Source: Bryobacteraceae bacterium
Lineage (GTDB): Bacteria > Acidobacteriota > Terriglobia > Bryobacterales > Bryobacteraceae
NCBI GenBank assembly: GCA_947456995.1
Contig: CANGVB010000095.1
Coordinates: forward strand, 1 to 9,268
Direction: 5' to 3'
Length of the DNA: 9,268 bases
Below the pieces are notes generated by a model, which did no database searches, was not told where the DNA came from, and saw only the letters and a program-made list of their open reading frames with translations. This document shows positions 1 through 8,078 of the stretch, one piece after another (position 1 is the first letter of the stretch; every line of letters starts with the position of its first letter). Both the position numbers and the translations under genes were made by a program.

Positions 1-1057
<1,057 letters not shown>

Positions 1058-1061
<4 letters not shown>

Positions 1062-2329
1062 ACAAACTTCGTGATGCCGGGCTTGGGCGTTGGCATATCC
1101 GGCAGGCTCCCCTTGGCGTCAAAAGGCTCAGGGAAGGTCGACAGCTTCGAGTTCTGTATCTGTTCCCACGAGATCTGCGCACCGGTATAGGCGGCAGTCC
1201 GGCCGAGGATGGCAAGCAGCGTGGACGAGATCATCCGGTCACCCTTATTTACCACTTCGCCCTTGCGAATCGCGGCAAACAGAATGTCGTGCTCATACTG
1301 ATAGCCATCGTTCTTGGTGCCTTCAAATGCCCACAGCACCTTGCCCTTGTGGTCTTCTACCAGCGGCAGCGGCCCGCGGCCAATCGTAACCTTACCCTGG
1401 GTCCCCATGATGTAGTCGGCATTCTCGTTGTAGATGCCGGGGATCTGACGATGAGCGATAAACGCACGCGCGCCATTCGGGTAGAGGTAGTTGCATTCGA
1501 AGTGGTCATAGATGTTGCCACCCTCTTGCGGAATCTGACGTCCACCGTGCGCCACGCACGATACGGGCGGCATATCCTTGAATGCCCACGCCACCTTATC
1601 CACCGAGTGCACTGCCTGCTCGACGTAGCCATCGCCGCAGGTCCAGATGAAGTTGTACCAGTTCTTGGTCTGCCATTCCACGTCACTCATCCCTGCCGGG
1701 CGAGTGGAGGCAGGCGGCATCGGCTTCACCGGGCCCGTGTAATAGGTTGCGTAGTAGGACAGAATGTCGCCGATGATGCCGGCATGAACCTGCTCCATCA
1801 ACTGCGAAATATGGTTGGCGTAGCGCCACATAAAGCCATCAACGATGCACTTCTTCTTGTCACGTGCAATCTTCACCGACTCGATCACGCTGCGTACGCC
1901 AGCCGGGTCCACGGCCATCGGCTTCTCAGTGAAGACGTGCTTGTTCTTTTCCACCGCATAGCGCAATTGCGTCGGGCGGAATCCGGGAGGCGTGCAAAGC
2001 AGCACCACGTCGATGTCGGAATCGATCACCTTCTGATAGGCATCGAAGCCCAAATATTTCTTGCCATCGGCAACCTTAACCTTGGCTCCGTTAATGCGGG
2101 CAATCCGCCCGAGCGAAGCATTGATCTGTTCGGTGGACACGTCAGCTACTGCGGTCAATTCCGCATAGTCATCCGCCTTCAGGGCTTGAGAGGCAGCGCC
2201 AGTTCCACGGCCACCGGCACCAACAAGGCCAACCTTGATGGCATTCGTGACGGTCTGGGCTTTAATGATGGCGGGAGCCGCAATAACGCTGGCTACCTTA
2301 AGAAAATCGCGACGAGGTGTTTCCTGCAT
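1058..2329 (-). CDS. Tat-exported Gfo/Idh/MocA family oxidoreductase
   Basis: A 423-residue NAD(P)-dependent sugar or cyclitol dehydrogenase-like protein. The N-terminus carries the twin-arginine motif RRDFLK (6-11), a hydrophobic stretch and a possible cleavage site after IKA (22-24), so it is probably exported folded with its cofactor. The Rossmann nucleotide-binding motif GLVGAGGRG is at 34-42. The family EKP motif at 135-137 supplies the conserved lysine, and His241 in EQAVHSVDK is the likely second catalytic residue. Length is normal for exported members of the family. The stop overlaps the next gene's ATG by four bases (ATGA), which points to translational coupling with the cytochrome/SUMF1 gene. 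Only 25 nt separate it from the small membrane ORF upstream, and I see no strong Shine-Dalgarno sequence before the ATG. The family covers many substrates (inositol, glucose, glycosyl groups, biliverdin), and none can be assigned here. Confidence 0.93.
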
Positions 2330-2354
2330 AAAACATGAGTTTATCTCAATACAA

Positions 2355-2549
2355 TCAAACTGCCCTGCCAGATCCCGTATTCTGTTTTCCGGCCTTCGTT
2401 TTCGACCTCGAAAATACGATAATCATCACCGTCAAAATCATCATCAACTGCATCACGATCAGGCTTGATCGGATGCTGCCGGTAGCAATCATAAATGCGT
2501 CAGCAGCGAGAATCACCACAAGCCCGATGAGTTTTGAAGGCGATCTCAT
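2355..2549 (-). CDS. Small two-helix membrane protein (copy B of a tandem pair)
   Basis: 64 residues, family not recognised. Two hydrophobic segments are predicted at about 7-24 and 29-46, with a basic N-terminus (MRSPSK) and a basic, polar tail (from SRSKTK onward). This suggests a helical hairpin with both ends in the cytoplasm. An aspartate (Asp17, in LAADA) sits inside the first helix. The protein aligns without gaps to the preceding 56-residue ORF: GL, AADA, I, G, Q, M, L, I and R recur at matching positions, about 13 identities in 42. Its ATG follows the TAG of that ORF directly and in the same frame. A purine-rich AAAGAAG just upstream could serve as a weak ribosome site. The conserved pattern makes a real gene likely despite its small size; its function is unknown. 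Confidence 0.6.
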   Translation of the reverse strand: MRSPSKLIGLVVILAADAFMIATGSIRSSLIVMQLMMILTVMIIVFSRSKTKAGKQNTGSGRAV

Positions 2550-2720
2550 CTACTTCTTTACGAATTTCCGGGCGCCCAAAGCGATAGCTGGCCCCAAAAG
2601 CATAAAAGCCTGCGTGTAGAGCATTCCTGGCGTCAATTCCCCAAACAGGATCTGCAAAGCGTCAGCGGCGACCATAATTGTGAGTCCCACAGCAAAGACG
2701 ATTTTGTGCGCCACAGGCAT
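2550..2720 (-). CDS. Small two-helix membrane protein (copy A of a tandem pair)
   Basis: 56 residues from ATG at 2720 to TAG at 2550-2552; family not recognised. Predicted helices lie at about 6-26 and 32-50, followed by the basic end RKFVKK, giving a hairpin with the C-terminus inside. Asp20 in VAADALQI lies within the first helix, at the position matching Asp17 of the next ORF. The sequence looks like a diverged duplicate of that ORF. It begins 57 nt after the redoxin stop, downstream of a small hairpin. The upstream purine tract (GTAAGATCGAAAC) is at best a weak ribosome site. The coding call rests on hydrophobicity, the intramembrane Asp and similarity to copy B. It could instead be the first half of a single four-helix protein interrupted by an amber codon. 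Confidence 0.55.
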   Translation of the reverse strand: MPVAHKIVFAVGLTIMVAADALQILFGELTPGMLYTQAFMLLGPAIALGARKFVKK

Positions 2721-2747
2721 GTTTCGATCTTACAGTACACAACCCAA

Positions 2748-2764
2748 AGCGCCACACGGGCGCT
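2748..2764 (-). terminator. Possible weak terminator or attenuator hairpin
   Basis: A perfect 6-bp inverted repeat (AGCGCC / GGCGCT) with a 5-nt loop lies 13 nt after the redoxin stop codon. On the minus strand it is followed by TTTGGGTTGTG, which is only moderately T-rich. It may partly separate the redoxin from the small membrane genes. The stem is short and the call is tentative. Confidence 0.3.
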
Positions 2765-2777
2765 AGTTCTTGCTCCT

Positions 2778-3140
2778 TCAACCAGGGCGAAACTCCGGCA
2801 CCCGTTCCGACTCTGCAAAGCTTGCCCCAAGCCTCTCCAGCGCATCCTTATCAAAGCCCTCAATGCGCTCTGCGATCTTCCCGTTCTCATCGAGAACAAA
2901 CATCGTAGGCACGTGGTGAACCCCAAACTGGTTGCTAGCCGGATACCCCTCCGCCGCAAGATCCAGCACCGACTCAATCTTCACTTCAAACTGCTGCCGA
3001 AACTTCGCCGTTGCTTCCGCATCATCCTGCGAAACTCCCAGCACTGGCATCTGCACTCGATGCAGATAAGGCAGTGTCAGCTTGCATGTCGGGCAAGATA
3101 CCCGGTAAAAGACCAATAAAGTATTCGGCCTGGCAAACAT
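2778..3140 (-). CDS. Thioredoxin-like / TlpA-type redoxin, cytoplasmic
   Basis: A 120-residue thioredoxin fold. It shows the active-site motif SCPTCK with redox cysteines 16 and 19 (CPTC, the type found in many TlpA/AhpC-like redoxins), a VSQDD segment at 36-40 typical of that group, and the cis-proline motif VPT at 77-79 (Pro78). There is no signal peptide or membrane anchor: the first strand (NTLLVFY) begins at residue 6. It therefore probably acts in the cytoplasm as a thiol-disulfide reductant or redox sensor. The start is firm because an in-frame TAG lies six bases upstream with only GCG between, and a GGAG stands about 12 nt before the ATG. It follows the STAS gene with a three-base gap, so co-transcription with the two-component genes is very likely. 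The substrate is unknown. Confidence 0.9.
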   Translation of the reverse strand: MFARPNTLLVFYRVSCPTCKLTLPYLHRVQMPVLGVSQDDAEATAKFRQQFEVKIESVLDLAAEGYPASNQFGVHHVPTMFVLDENGKIAERIEGFDKDALERLGASFAESERVPEFRPG

Positions 3141-3143
3141 CGC

Positions 3144-3551
3144 CTACTTGCTCTCCTTCGCCTTGCGCTGCTGCTGCACAAACGAAAGAATGTCGAACTT
3201 TTTGATCACACGGTCTGGAAAAAAGCTGTTCACCGATTCCTGCTCGTCATTGAATACCTGAAACACCGTTGCCAGCTTCGTAAGCACCATCAACTCCATA
3301 TCGCGCTCGGACGGGCTCAGGATCCGTAATCCCCCGCCGTTTCGCTCCAGTGTTGAAAAGCAGTTCACCAGCATTCCCAGCCCGCTCGAATCGATGTAAT
3401 CCACTTCAGCCAGATTCACCACCACTCTGGGCTTGGAAGCAAGGTCGGCTGTTGCATGTTCCCGCAATTGCTGGCACGGCTCCCCAGCGATTAACGAACC
3501 CTCAAGGTCAAGAATTCGAATGCCTTCCCGCTGTCTCTCTTTGATTTGCAT
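3144..3551 (-). CDS. STAS-domain anti-anti-sigma factor-like protein
   Basis: 135 residues with a SpoIIAA/RsbV-type STAS domain over about 1-112. The opening (MQIKERQREGIRILDLEGSL) and the switch loop DYIDSSGLGML (51-61) are diagnostic. Ser55, just after Asp54, matches the serine phosphorylated in SpoIIAA. In the known system the unphosphorylated protein binds an anti-sigma kinase and frees a sigma factor. No such kinase or sigma gene is in the window. A basic tail of about 20 residues (QQQRKAKESK at the end) goes beyond the usual fold. The start is well supported because the conserved first strand begins at once, so the 44-nt overlap with the 3' end of the histidine kinase gene is genuine. 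It may be a partner of that kinase or feed a distant partner-switching module. Confidence 0.92.
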   Translation of the reverse strand: MQIKERQREGIRILDLEGSLIAGEPCQQLREHATADLASKPRVVVNLAEVDYIDSSGLGMLVNCFSTLERNGGGLRILSPSERDMELMVLTKLATVFQVFNDEQESVNSFFPDRVIKKFDILSFVQQQRKAKESK

Positions 3552-4995
3552 GTTCTATCTGATTCCTGATATCGATTATTTTCGCAGGGAAGCTAACGAG
3601 AAAGCTCGTACCCTCACCCAATTTACTACTCACCTGAATTTCCCCACCGTGTGCCTTGACAATCCATGAGACGAAGCTTAGTCCCAACCCGAGGCCCTTT
3701 TCTGCACCGGTGTCTTTCATCGGTACCCGGTAGAAACGGTCAAAAAGGTATGGCAGATGTTCAGGTGCAATGCCCTCCCCATTGTCGCGAATCTCGAGCA
3801 TGATTTTGTTGGTGTTGGCGTCCATTGTAACGATCACTTCAACAAAGCCCGCCTGTCTCGTGTACTTGATCCCGTTATCGATCAGGTTGTACAGCAGTCT
3901 CTCGATTTGGATGCGATCCGCTGAGATTACTGCCCTGCGCGGAAGTTGATTACGCAACACCACTCCGCGATCCTGTGCCGGGATCTCCAACTCGGCCAAA
4001 ACCTCCTGCACCAGCGGCACCAGATCCAAATCCTGCATCTGCAGCGCAAGCTGGCCCCCTTCAGCCTTGGCCAGATTGAGCAATGCCCGCACAATCTGCG
4101 ACAACCGGTCAATGTCCACCAGCGCTGCCTCAATGGCCACTCGCAGCTCTTCCTCCGTCTTCGCCGTCATCAGCGCCACTTCCAGTTGCCCGCGTACCAC
4201 TGTGATCGGCGTCCTCAGCTCATGCGATACGTCTGTCGAGAACTGTCGAATTTGTTGGAAACTCTGTTCCAGCCTCTCCACCATCCCGTTAAAACTCGCG
4301 ATCATGTGATCCAACTCGTCGCGCGAACTACGCAGTGGCACTCGCAACGATAGATTGGATCCCGAAACCTGCGCCATCTGCGCAGCCACCTCGGTTACCG
4401 GTTGCATCGCCCGCCGGGCCAGAAGCCACCCCAGCCCAGCGGCCGTCAGAATGATAAACGGCAGTGCGATGAAGTAGTCTTGACTGAACTGGTCGATCAC
4501 ATAAAGACTGGGTGTGAAATTGCGTCCAAGCGCAACGAAATACTTGTGATTCCGCTCGCTCAGAGCCCCCTCCCGCACCATGAAAATCTGCCCCCGCACA
4601 CTCGGGTGAAACGTGTAGCGAGGTTTGTCTTGAGACAGAATCGTCGCAATCAATGCAGGGCTCTGAAACCCCAACTCGCGGTACATCTCAGAGCTTTCCA
4701 GCACCTCGCCTTTTTCGTCGGCGATCATGTAGATCAGCTTCAAACGCTCGACGATTGCTGTTTCTTCCGGGTCGGTCGGGTCATAGGCCCATTCGAGCTT
4801 CCCCACCGCATTGATGCGCAGGAAGCCTTTGGTCGCGGCCCATTCCTCATCGAGCAGTCCCTGCACGGTTGTCTCGATCACCCCGCGCAACATCCCCCGC
4901 AGTACAAACCCAAACCCTGTCAGCAGAATTGCGAAAAAAACTGCGTAGCTCAGCGCAAGCCGGAACCGAAGACCTCTGAATAAGCTGCGCTGCAT
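3508..4995 (-). CDS. Sensor histidine kinase, HAMP-containing, OmpR-pathway type
   Basis: 495 residues, an inner-membrane kinase of the two-component pair. TM1 is at about 12-32, followed by a periplasmic or extracytoplasmic sensor region of roughly 140 residues (33-172) that I cannot assign to a known fold. TM2 is at about 173-194 and a HAMP linker at about 191-245. The H-box FSTDVSHELRTPI puts the phosphoacceptor at His258. The ATP-binding domain has the N-box NLIDNGIKYT (370-379), G1 DNGEGI (404-409), F-box LFDRFYR (417-423) and G2 GLGLGL (434-439). All key residues are present, so it should be active. The catalytic domain ends near residue 470. The last 25 residues are an extra polar tail, and the final 14 or so codons lie inside the STAS gene start. 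It begins 29 nt after its response regulator. The stimulus is unknown. Confidence 0.96.
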   Translation of the reverse strand: MQRSLFRGLRFRLALSYAVFFAILLTGFGFVLRGMLRGVIETTVQGLLDEEWAATKGFLRINAVGKLEWAYDPTDPEETAIVERLKLIYMIADEKGEVLESSEMYRELGFQSPALIATILSQDKPRYTFHPSVRGQIFMVREGALSERNHKYFVALGRNFTPSLYVIDQFSQDYFIALPFIILTAAGLGWLLARRAMQPVTEVAAQMAQVSGSNLSLRVPLRSSRDELDHMIASFNGMVERLEQSFQQIRQFSTDVSHELRTPITVVRGQLEVALMTAKTEEELRVAIEAALVDIDRLSQIVRALLNLAKAEGGQLALQMQDLDLVPLVQEVLAELEIPAQDRGVVLRNQLPRRAVISADRIQIERLLYNLIDNGIKYTRQAGFVEVIVTMDANTNKIMLEIRDNGEGIAPEHLPYLFDRFYRVPMKDTGAEKGLGLGLSFVSWIVKAHGGEIQVSSKLGEGTSFLVSFPAKIIDIRNQIEHANQRETAGRHSNS

Positions 4996-5024
4996 GATTT
5001 CAATTTACAGCAGTCGCAGTTTTG

Positions 5025-5723
5025 CTATTCCTGTCCAGCTTTGTCGCTGCGGCTTTCAGGCAACTCAAGCATGTAGCCGATACCGCGAACGGTGTGGATC
5101 AGCTTGGTCGGATAGCGGTCATCGATCTTCGAACGCAGGTGGCGAATATACACATCGACAATGTTAGTGAGCCCGTCGTAATCCATGTCCCATACATGTT
5201 CCACGATCATCGTTCGGCTCAACGGTCGCCCTTTGTTCCTCATCAGATATTCGAGGATCGAAAATTCCTTGGGTGCCAGTTCAATGTTGTCTCCAGACCG
5301 TGTCACCTTACGGCGAATACAATCCAGCGTCAGCTCACCAACAATCAGTTTCTCCGGGGTAGGCTGTCCTCGCCGCAACAGTACTCTTACCCGCGCCAGC
5401 AGTTCGACAAAGGCAAATGGCTTCGTCAGATAGTCGTCAGCGCCAAGCTCAAGGCCCTTCACCCGGTCCTCAACTGCACCACGTGCACTCAATATCAACA
5501 CTGGAGGATTCGTCTTGCGGTTACGGATTTTCTCAAGCACCATAAAGCCATCCATGTCTGGCAGCATCATGTCCAGGGTGATCAGGTCATAATCCGTGGC
5601 GTGCACCAGGTTCAGCGCAGCCTGTCCATCTGGAGCAATATCCACTGCGTAACCAGCGCTCTCAAGCCCTCTGCCAAGAAAATCGGCAATTCTCTTCTCG
5701 TCTTCCACCACAAGGATTCGCAT
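5025..5723 (-). CDS. OmpR/PhoB-family response regulator
   Basis: 232 residues from ATG at 5723. The receiver domain covers about 1-118, with acidic residues in VVEDE (7-9), phosphoacceptor Asp51 in LITLDMMLP, Ser79 in LILSAR, and Lys101 in LTKPF. The C-terminal winged-helix DNA-binding domain (about 128-222) shows the recognition-helix region NIVDVYIRHLRSKI and the wing motif IHTVRGIGYML. It is complete and should act as a phosphorylation-dependent transcription regulator. An in-frame TTG six bases upstream could also start it, but the ATG places MRILVVEDE in the usual family register and is preferred. The kinase gene follows after 29 nt, its obvious partner. The 58 nt in front of the gene contain repeated TTAAG motifs that may be its own operator. 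Confidence 0.96.
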   Translation of the reverse strand: MRILVVEDEKRIADFLGRGLESAGYAVDIAPDGQAALNLVHATDYDLITLDMMLPDMDGFMVLEKIRNRKTNPPVLILSARGAVEDRVKGLELGADDYLTKPFAFVELLARVRVLLRRGQPTPEKLIVGELTLDCIRRKVTRSGDNIELAPKEFSILEYLMRNKGRPLSRTMIVEHVWDMDYDGLTNIVDVYIRHLRSKIDDRYPTKLIHTVRGIGYMLELPESRSDKAGQE

Positions 5724-5741
5724 TGTCAAACTCGCTATTAC

Positions 5742-5781
5742 CTTAACATCATGCGCTTATCTTCGCTTAAGTGAATCTTAA
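5742..5781 (-). promoter_or_regulatory. Putative response-regulator operator (TTAAG repeats)
   Basis: Read on the minus strand, TTAAG begins at 5781, 5770 and 5746, with a variant ATAAG at 5760. The first two copies are exactly 11 bp apart and the third lies 10 bp further. OmpR/PhoB-type regulators typically bind direct repeats spaced about one helical turn. The site fills the gap between the permease stop and the response regulator start, so autoregulation is plausible. AT-rich sequence makes chance repeats possible, and I could not place a clear -35/-10 pair. Confidence 0.35.
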
Positions 5782-6639
5782 TCATTGCTTCTCCAGAATC
5801 CACCCATAAAGCAGCAAGCTGATTCCGTAAGCCGCGCCTGCAACGCCAAGATAGACCAGTTCTCCGTTCGCAGTGGCGATCCCACAAGAGAAAAGCCCGA
5901 TCACCTGCAAAAAACCATAAGGAAAGAACTCACCCATCGTGAATCGCCAGGGCGGGGAATCGATCTGCGAAAAAACGCTGAAATGATGCCCCACTGCCAA
6001 AGCCGCCAGCATTCCTGCCAGCGCCCCCACCGGGCTCAAGCCTATCGTCAGCAGCACCGTCATTCCCACCAGCACCAGTCCCTTCCGAGCAAGAATCCGA
6101 TATCCACGCGACGGAGAAATTCGCCACCTCAACCTTCCCGGCAATCCATCCAACGCAAAAAGATTCTGAGCCATCGTACTCAGGCAAAGCACAACCATCA
6201 TCGAAAGTACCGGATAGGCTTCCGGTTGGGGTTTTGTATACAAGTACCGGTAGGCAGTTCCAGATCCTGCAATCAACGCAGCAAGCCAAAAGTCGAGTGT
6301 CCGCATCATCTGGCGTAACTCAAGGGTCGGCAGCAGACGCCAAAGCCATGGGCTCGCATGAGATTCCGGCCGCGCGAAGACCCGCAGAAATCGCGCCTGC
6401 ACCTGCGTCAATGGCCACAGCGACAACCGGATTTCCGGAATTCGCGCCAGTGGTGCGGCCAGCGCCGGCACCACCATCAAACTCCCAATCAGCGTCCAGA
6501 TAAAGCCCATGCTCTCGGGCTGCATCGAAAGCAACAATGCAAACCAGAAGAAATTGTTCCCCTGAATCGAATTCAGAGTTCGGATTTCGCGGTACGCCGT
6601 AACGGCGATCGCGCGCAGCAGTGCAATCAACGCATCCAC
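5782..6639 (-). CDS. ABC-2-type exporter membrane subunit (putative)
   Basis: 285 residues, strongly hydrophobic, with roughly six membrane segments (near 27-39, 44-64, 115-130, 143-162, 185-215, 240-258 and 262-281; the first is doubtful). No named family is recognised from sequence alone. The role as transporter permease rests on topology and on direct overlap with the ATPase gene upstream. The segment between helices (about 66-113) is rich in Arg and Leu and probably cytoplasmic, where it could contact the ATPase. The outermost start is GTG at 6639. However, GGAG at 6639-6642 sits 8 nt before an in-frame TTG at 6630, which overlaps the ATPase stop as TTGA, so the real protein may be three residues shorter. 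The gene ends 58 nt before the response regulator ATG. The substrate is unknown. Confidence 0.8.
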   Translation of the reverse strand: MDALIALLRAIAVTAYREIRTLNSIQGNNFFWFALLLSMQPESMGFIWTLIGSLMVVPALAAPLARIPEIRLSLWPLTQVQARFLRVFARPESHASPWLWRLLPTLELRQMMRTLDFWLAALIAGSGTAYRYLYTKPQPEAYPVLSMMVVLCLSTMAQNLFALDGLPGRLRWRISPSRGYRILARKGLVLVGMTVLLTIGLSPVGALAGMLAALAVGHHFSVFSQIDSPPWRFTMGEFFPYGFLQVIGLFSCGIATANGELVYLGVAGAAYGISLLLYGWILEKQ

Positions 6640-7364
6640 TCCAGCGCCGGCAATTCCTTGGCCTTCACCACATCCAGATAGTGTGCCCTCAACTCACCCT
6701 CGGCCTTGGCCTCACTCCTCCAAACCACCGCCCCTCCGTCCAACAGCAGCACCTCATCGGCCAGCCGCTCCACGTGCATCAGCATATGTGACGACACAAT
6801 CATGCTCGTCCCACGTCGTTTCAACTCATTCAGCAAAGCAAGTACAGTCTCACAACTGGCAGGGTCCAATCCCTCAAACGGCTCATCCAGAATCAGCACC
6901 TTGGGGGCATGTAAAACCGCCAGCGCCAGCGCTGTTTTCTTCCTCATCCCGTAACTGCACGCAGCCGCAAAACGCGTCTTCCCTTCCGCGAGTCCAAGCA
7001 AATTCAGTAATTCCGCACTCCGCCGTCCGGTTTCTGCCTTCTCAATCCCATACAGCCCGGCACTCAAGCTCAGATGCTCCTCAATCGAAAGCGCATCAAA
7101 GAGCCCAAGATGCTCCGGCATGACACCCATTTGGGCCCGCCACTGGCGTGGTGCCGATTTTGGGCGGTGCCCAAGCACTTCAACCCGGCCCACCGACTCG
7201 CTCTCCAGCCCGGCAAGCACCTTCAGACAACTCGACTTGCCGGCCCCGTTTGGTCCCACCAGTACTGCCGCCCTACCTTCCGGCAATCGCAGGTCAAATT
7301 CCCGCAACGCAGAAAAGTCCCCGTAGTTTACGCCCAGTCCCTGACATTCGATAACAGTACTCAC
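6627..7364 (-). CDS. ABC transporter ATP-binding protein (ABC-2 exporter type)
   Basis: 245 residues, a single nucleotide-binding domain. Walker A is GPNGAGKS (37-44), the signature region is SYGMRKK (137-143, the degenerate form seen in ABC-2 exporters in place of LSGGQ), Walker B with catalytic Glu is LILDEP (157-162), and the switch histidine is His193 in SSHM. The Q-loop region reads VMPEHLGLFD (81-90) with Pro-Glu in place of Gln, also common in this exporter class. The start is GTG at 7364, supported by AGGA seven nt upstream. It is the first gene of the leftward arm. The overlap with the membrane-subunit gene shows that the two form one transporter, drawing energy for export across the inner membrane. 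A short C-terminal tail (about 220-245) follows the core domain. The substrate cannot be inferred. Confidence 0.94.
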   Translation of the reverse strand: MSTVIECQGLGVNYGDFSALREFDLRLPEGRAAVLVGPNGAGKSSCLKVLAGLESESVGRVEVLGHRPKSAPRQWRAQMGVMPEHLGLFDALSIEEHLSLSAGLYGIEKAETGRRSAELLNLLGLAEGKTRFAAACSYGMRKKTALALAVLHAPKVLILDEPFEGLDPASCETVLALLNELKRRGTSMIVSSHMLMHVERLADEVLLLDGGAVVWRSEAKAEGELRAHYLDVVKAKELPALEWMR

Positions 7365-7478
7365 AATTAGGTCCTACGCCCCATTTTCATACTAAGTTCC
7401 AAATTCATTTGCGTTAGACTCCCTGTATTCGCTAGCCTTTTTACTGAAACGTAATCGTCTCACAGGAGTCCCAACCGC
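7365..7478. other. Divergent intergenic region
   Basis: The 114 bp between the ABC ATPase (leftward) and the bactofilin (rightward) must hold promoters for both arms, or at least the upstream ends of both transcripts. It is more AT-rich than the flanking genes. Visible are the ATPase ribosome site (AGGA on the minus strand at 7372-7375) and the bactofilin ribosome site (AGGAG at 7464-7468). I could not identify a convincing -35/-10 pair on either strand. Confidence 0.6.
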
Positions 7479-8030
7479 ATGTGGAATCGCCGAAAAGAAG
7501 AAGAACCGACCGCCCGTCCGTCCAGCCCGAACCCCTCCTCACCAGGAGCAGCCGAAGGAATGCCAATGCAAACAACCTCGTCGAGATTTGAGAACGATGC
7601 ACCGATGCCTTCCCGCACTGCCACCATCGGTAAGGGTGTCACAATCACCGGGCAGATCTATTCGCGCGAAGATCTGATCATCGACGGCGAAATCGATGGC
7701 ACCATCGAAGCCAACGAACACAAGATCACCATTGGGCCCAACGGCAAAGTTAAGGCAGCCATTAAAGCCAAAGATATTGTTGTCCTCGGCGCCGTCCAGG
7801 GCAACGTCGAAGCAAGCGACAAGATCGATATCAAGAAGGATGCGCGTCTCGTTGGCGATATCAAAACCGCCCGCATCTCGATCGAAGACGGTGCCATCTT
7901 CAAGGGCTCCATCGACATCGTTCGGGTCGAAGCTCCCAAGGCCGCTCCCAAGCCCCAACCCATTGCCACTCCCGCCGGCACGCAACAATCCATGGCCGCA
8001 TCTGCTGGCAGTGGAGAAACAAAGCGCTAA
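7479..8030 (+). CDS. Bactofilin (polymer-forming cytoskeletal protein)
   Basis: 183 residues. The bactofilin core spans about 47-149 and is built of short repeated beta-strand rungs (VTITGQI, LIIDGEIDGTIEA, ITIGPNGKVKAAIKA, IVVLGAVQGNVEA, IDIKKDARLVGDI), giving the right-handed beta-helix that polymerises end to end without nucleotide. It is flanked by disordered, Pro/Ser-rich tails: 1-46 with a basic MWNRRK start, and 150-183 with a PKAAPKPQP stretch, as is usual in the family. Bactofilins localise envelope or cell-shape machinery, and the extreme N-terminus often mediates membrane contact. The ATG is supported by AGGAG ten nt upstream. It is the first gene of the rightward arm, 48 nt before the methyltransferase-like gene, and is probably co-transcribed with it. 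Confidence 0.96.
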   Translation: MWNRRKEEEPTARPSSPNPSSPGAAEGMPMQTTSSRFENDAPMPSRTATIGKGVTITGQIYSREDLIIDGEIDGTIEANEHKITIGPNGKVKAAIKAKDIVVLGAVQGNVEASDKIDIKKDARLVGDIKTARISIEDGAIFKGSIDIVRVEAPKAAPKPQPIATPAGTQQSMAASAGSGETKR

Positions 8031-8072
8031 CTTAGGCTGCGGGCGAATTAGAAGCCTGTTACTTTAGTACCA

Positions 8073-8078
8073 GAGGAG
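8073..8078 (+). promoter_or_regulatory. Shine-Dalgarno directly abutting the start codon
   Basis: GAGGAG stands immediately before the ATG at 8079 with zero spacing, instead of the usual 5-9 nt. The in-frame TAG at 8049-8051 and the lack of other start codons leave this ATG as the only good start, so the site is either inefficient or pairs in a shifted register. Confidence 0.5.

Noticed and set aside
2550..2552. TAG as a pyrrolysine or other recoded codon
   Set aside because: The response regulator and STAS genes in the same window also end in TAG with normal protein ends, so a genome-wide recoding is not supported. Occasional read-through remains open.
2633..2977. A 114-codon minus-strand frame across the redoxin end and copy A
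   Set aside because: It overlaps the redoxin and the small membrane ORF in another frame, and its Cys/Arg/Trp-rich translation has no domain character.
5724..5729. TTG at 5729 as start of the response regulator
   Set aside because: The ATG six bases later gives the standard family N-terminus; no ribosome site favours the TTG.
8034..8058. Possible terminator after the bactofilin (AGGCT / AGCCT)
   Set aside because: The stem is only 5 bp with a 14-nt loop and no T-run, so read-through to the next gene is more likely.
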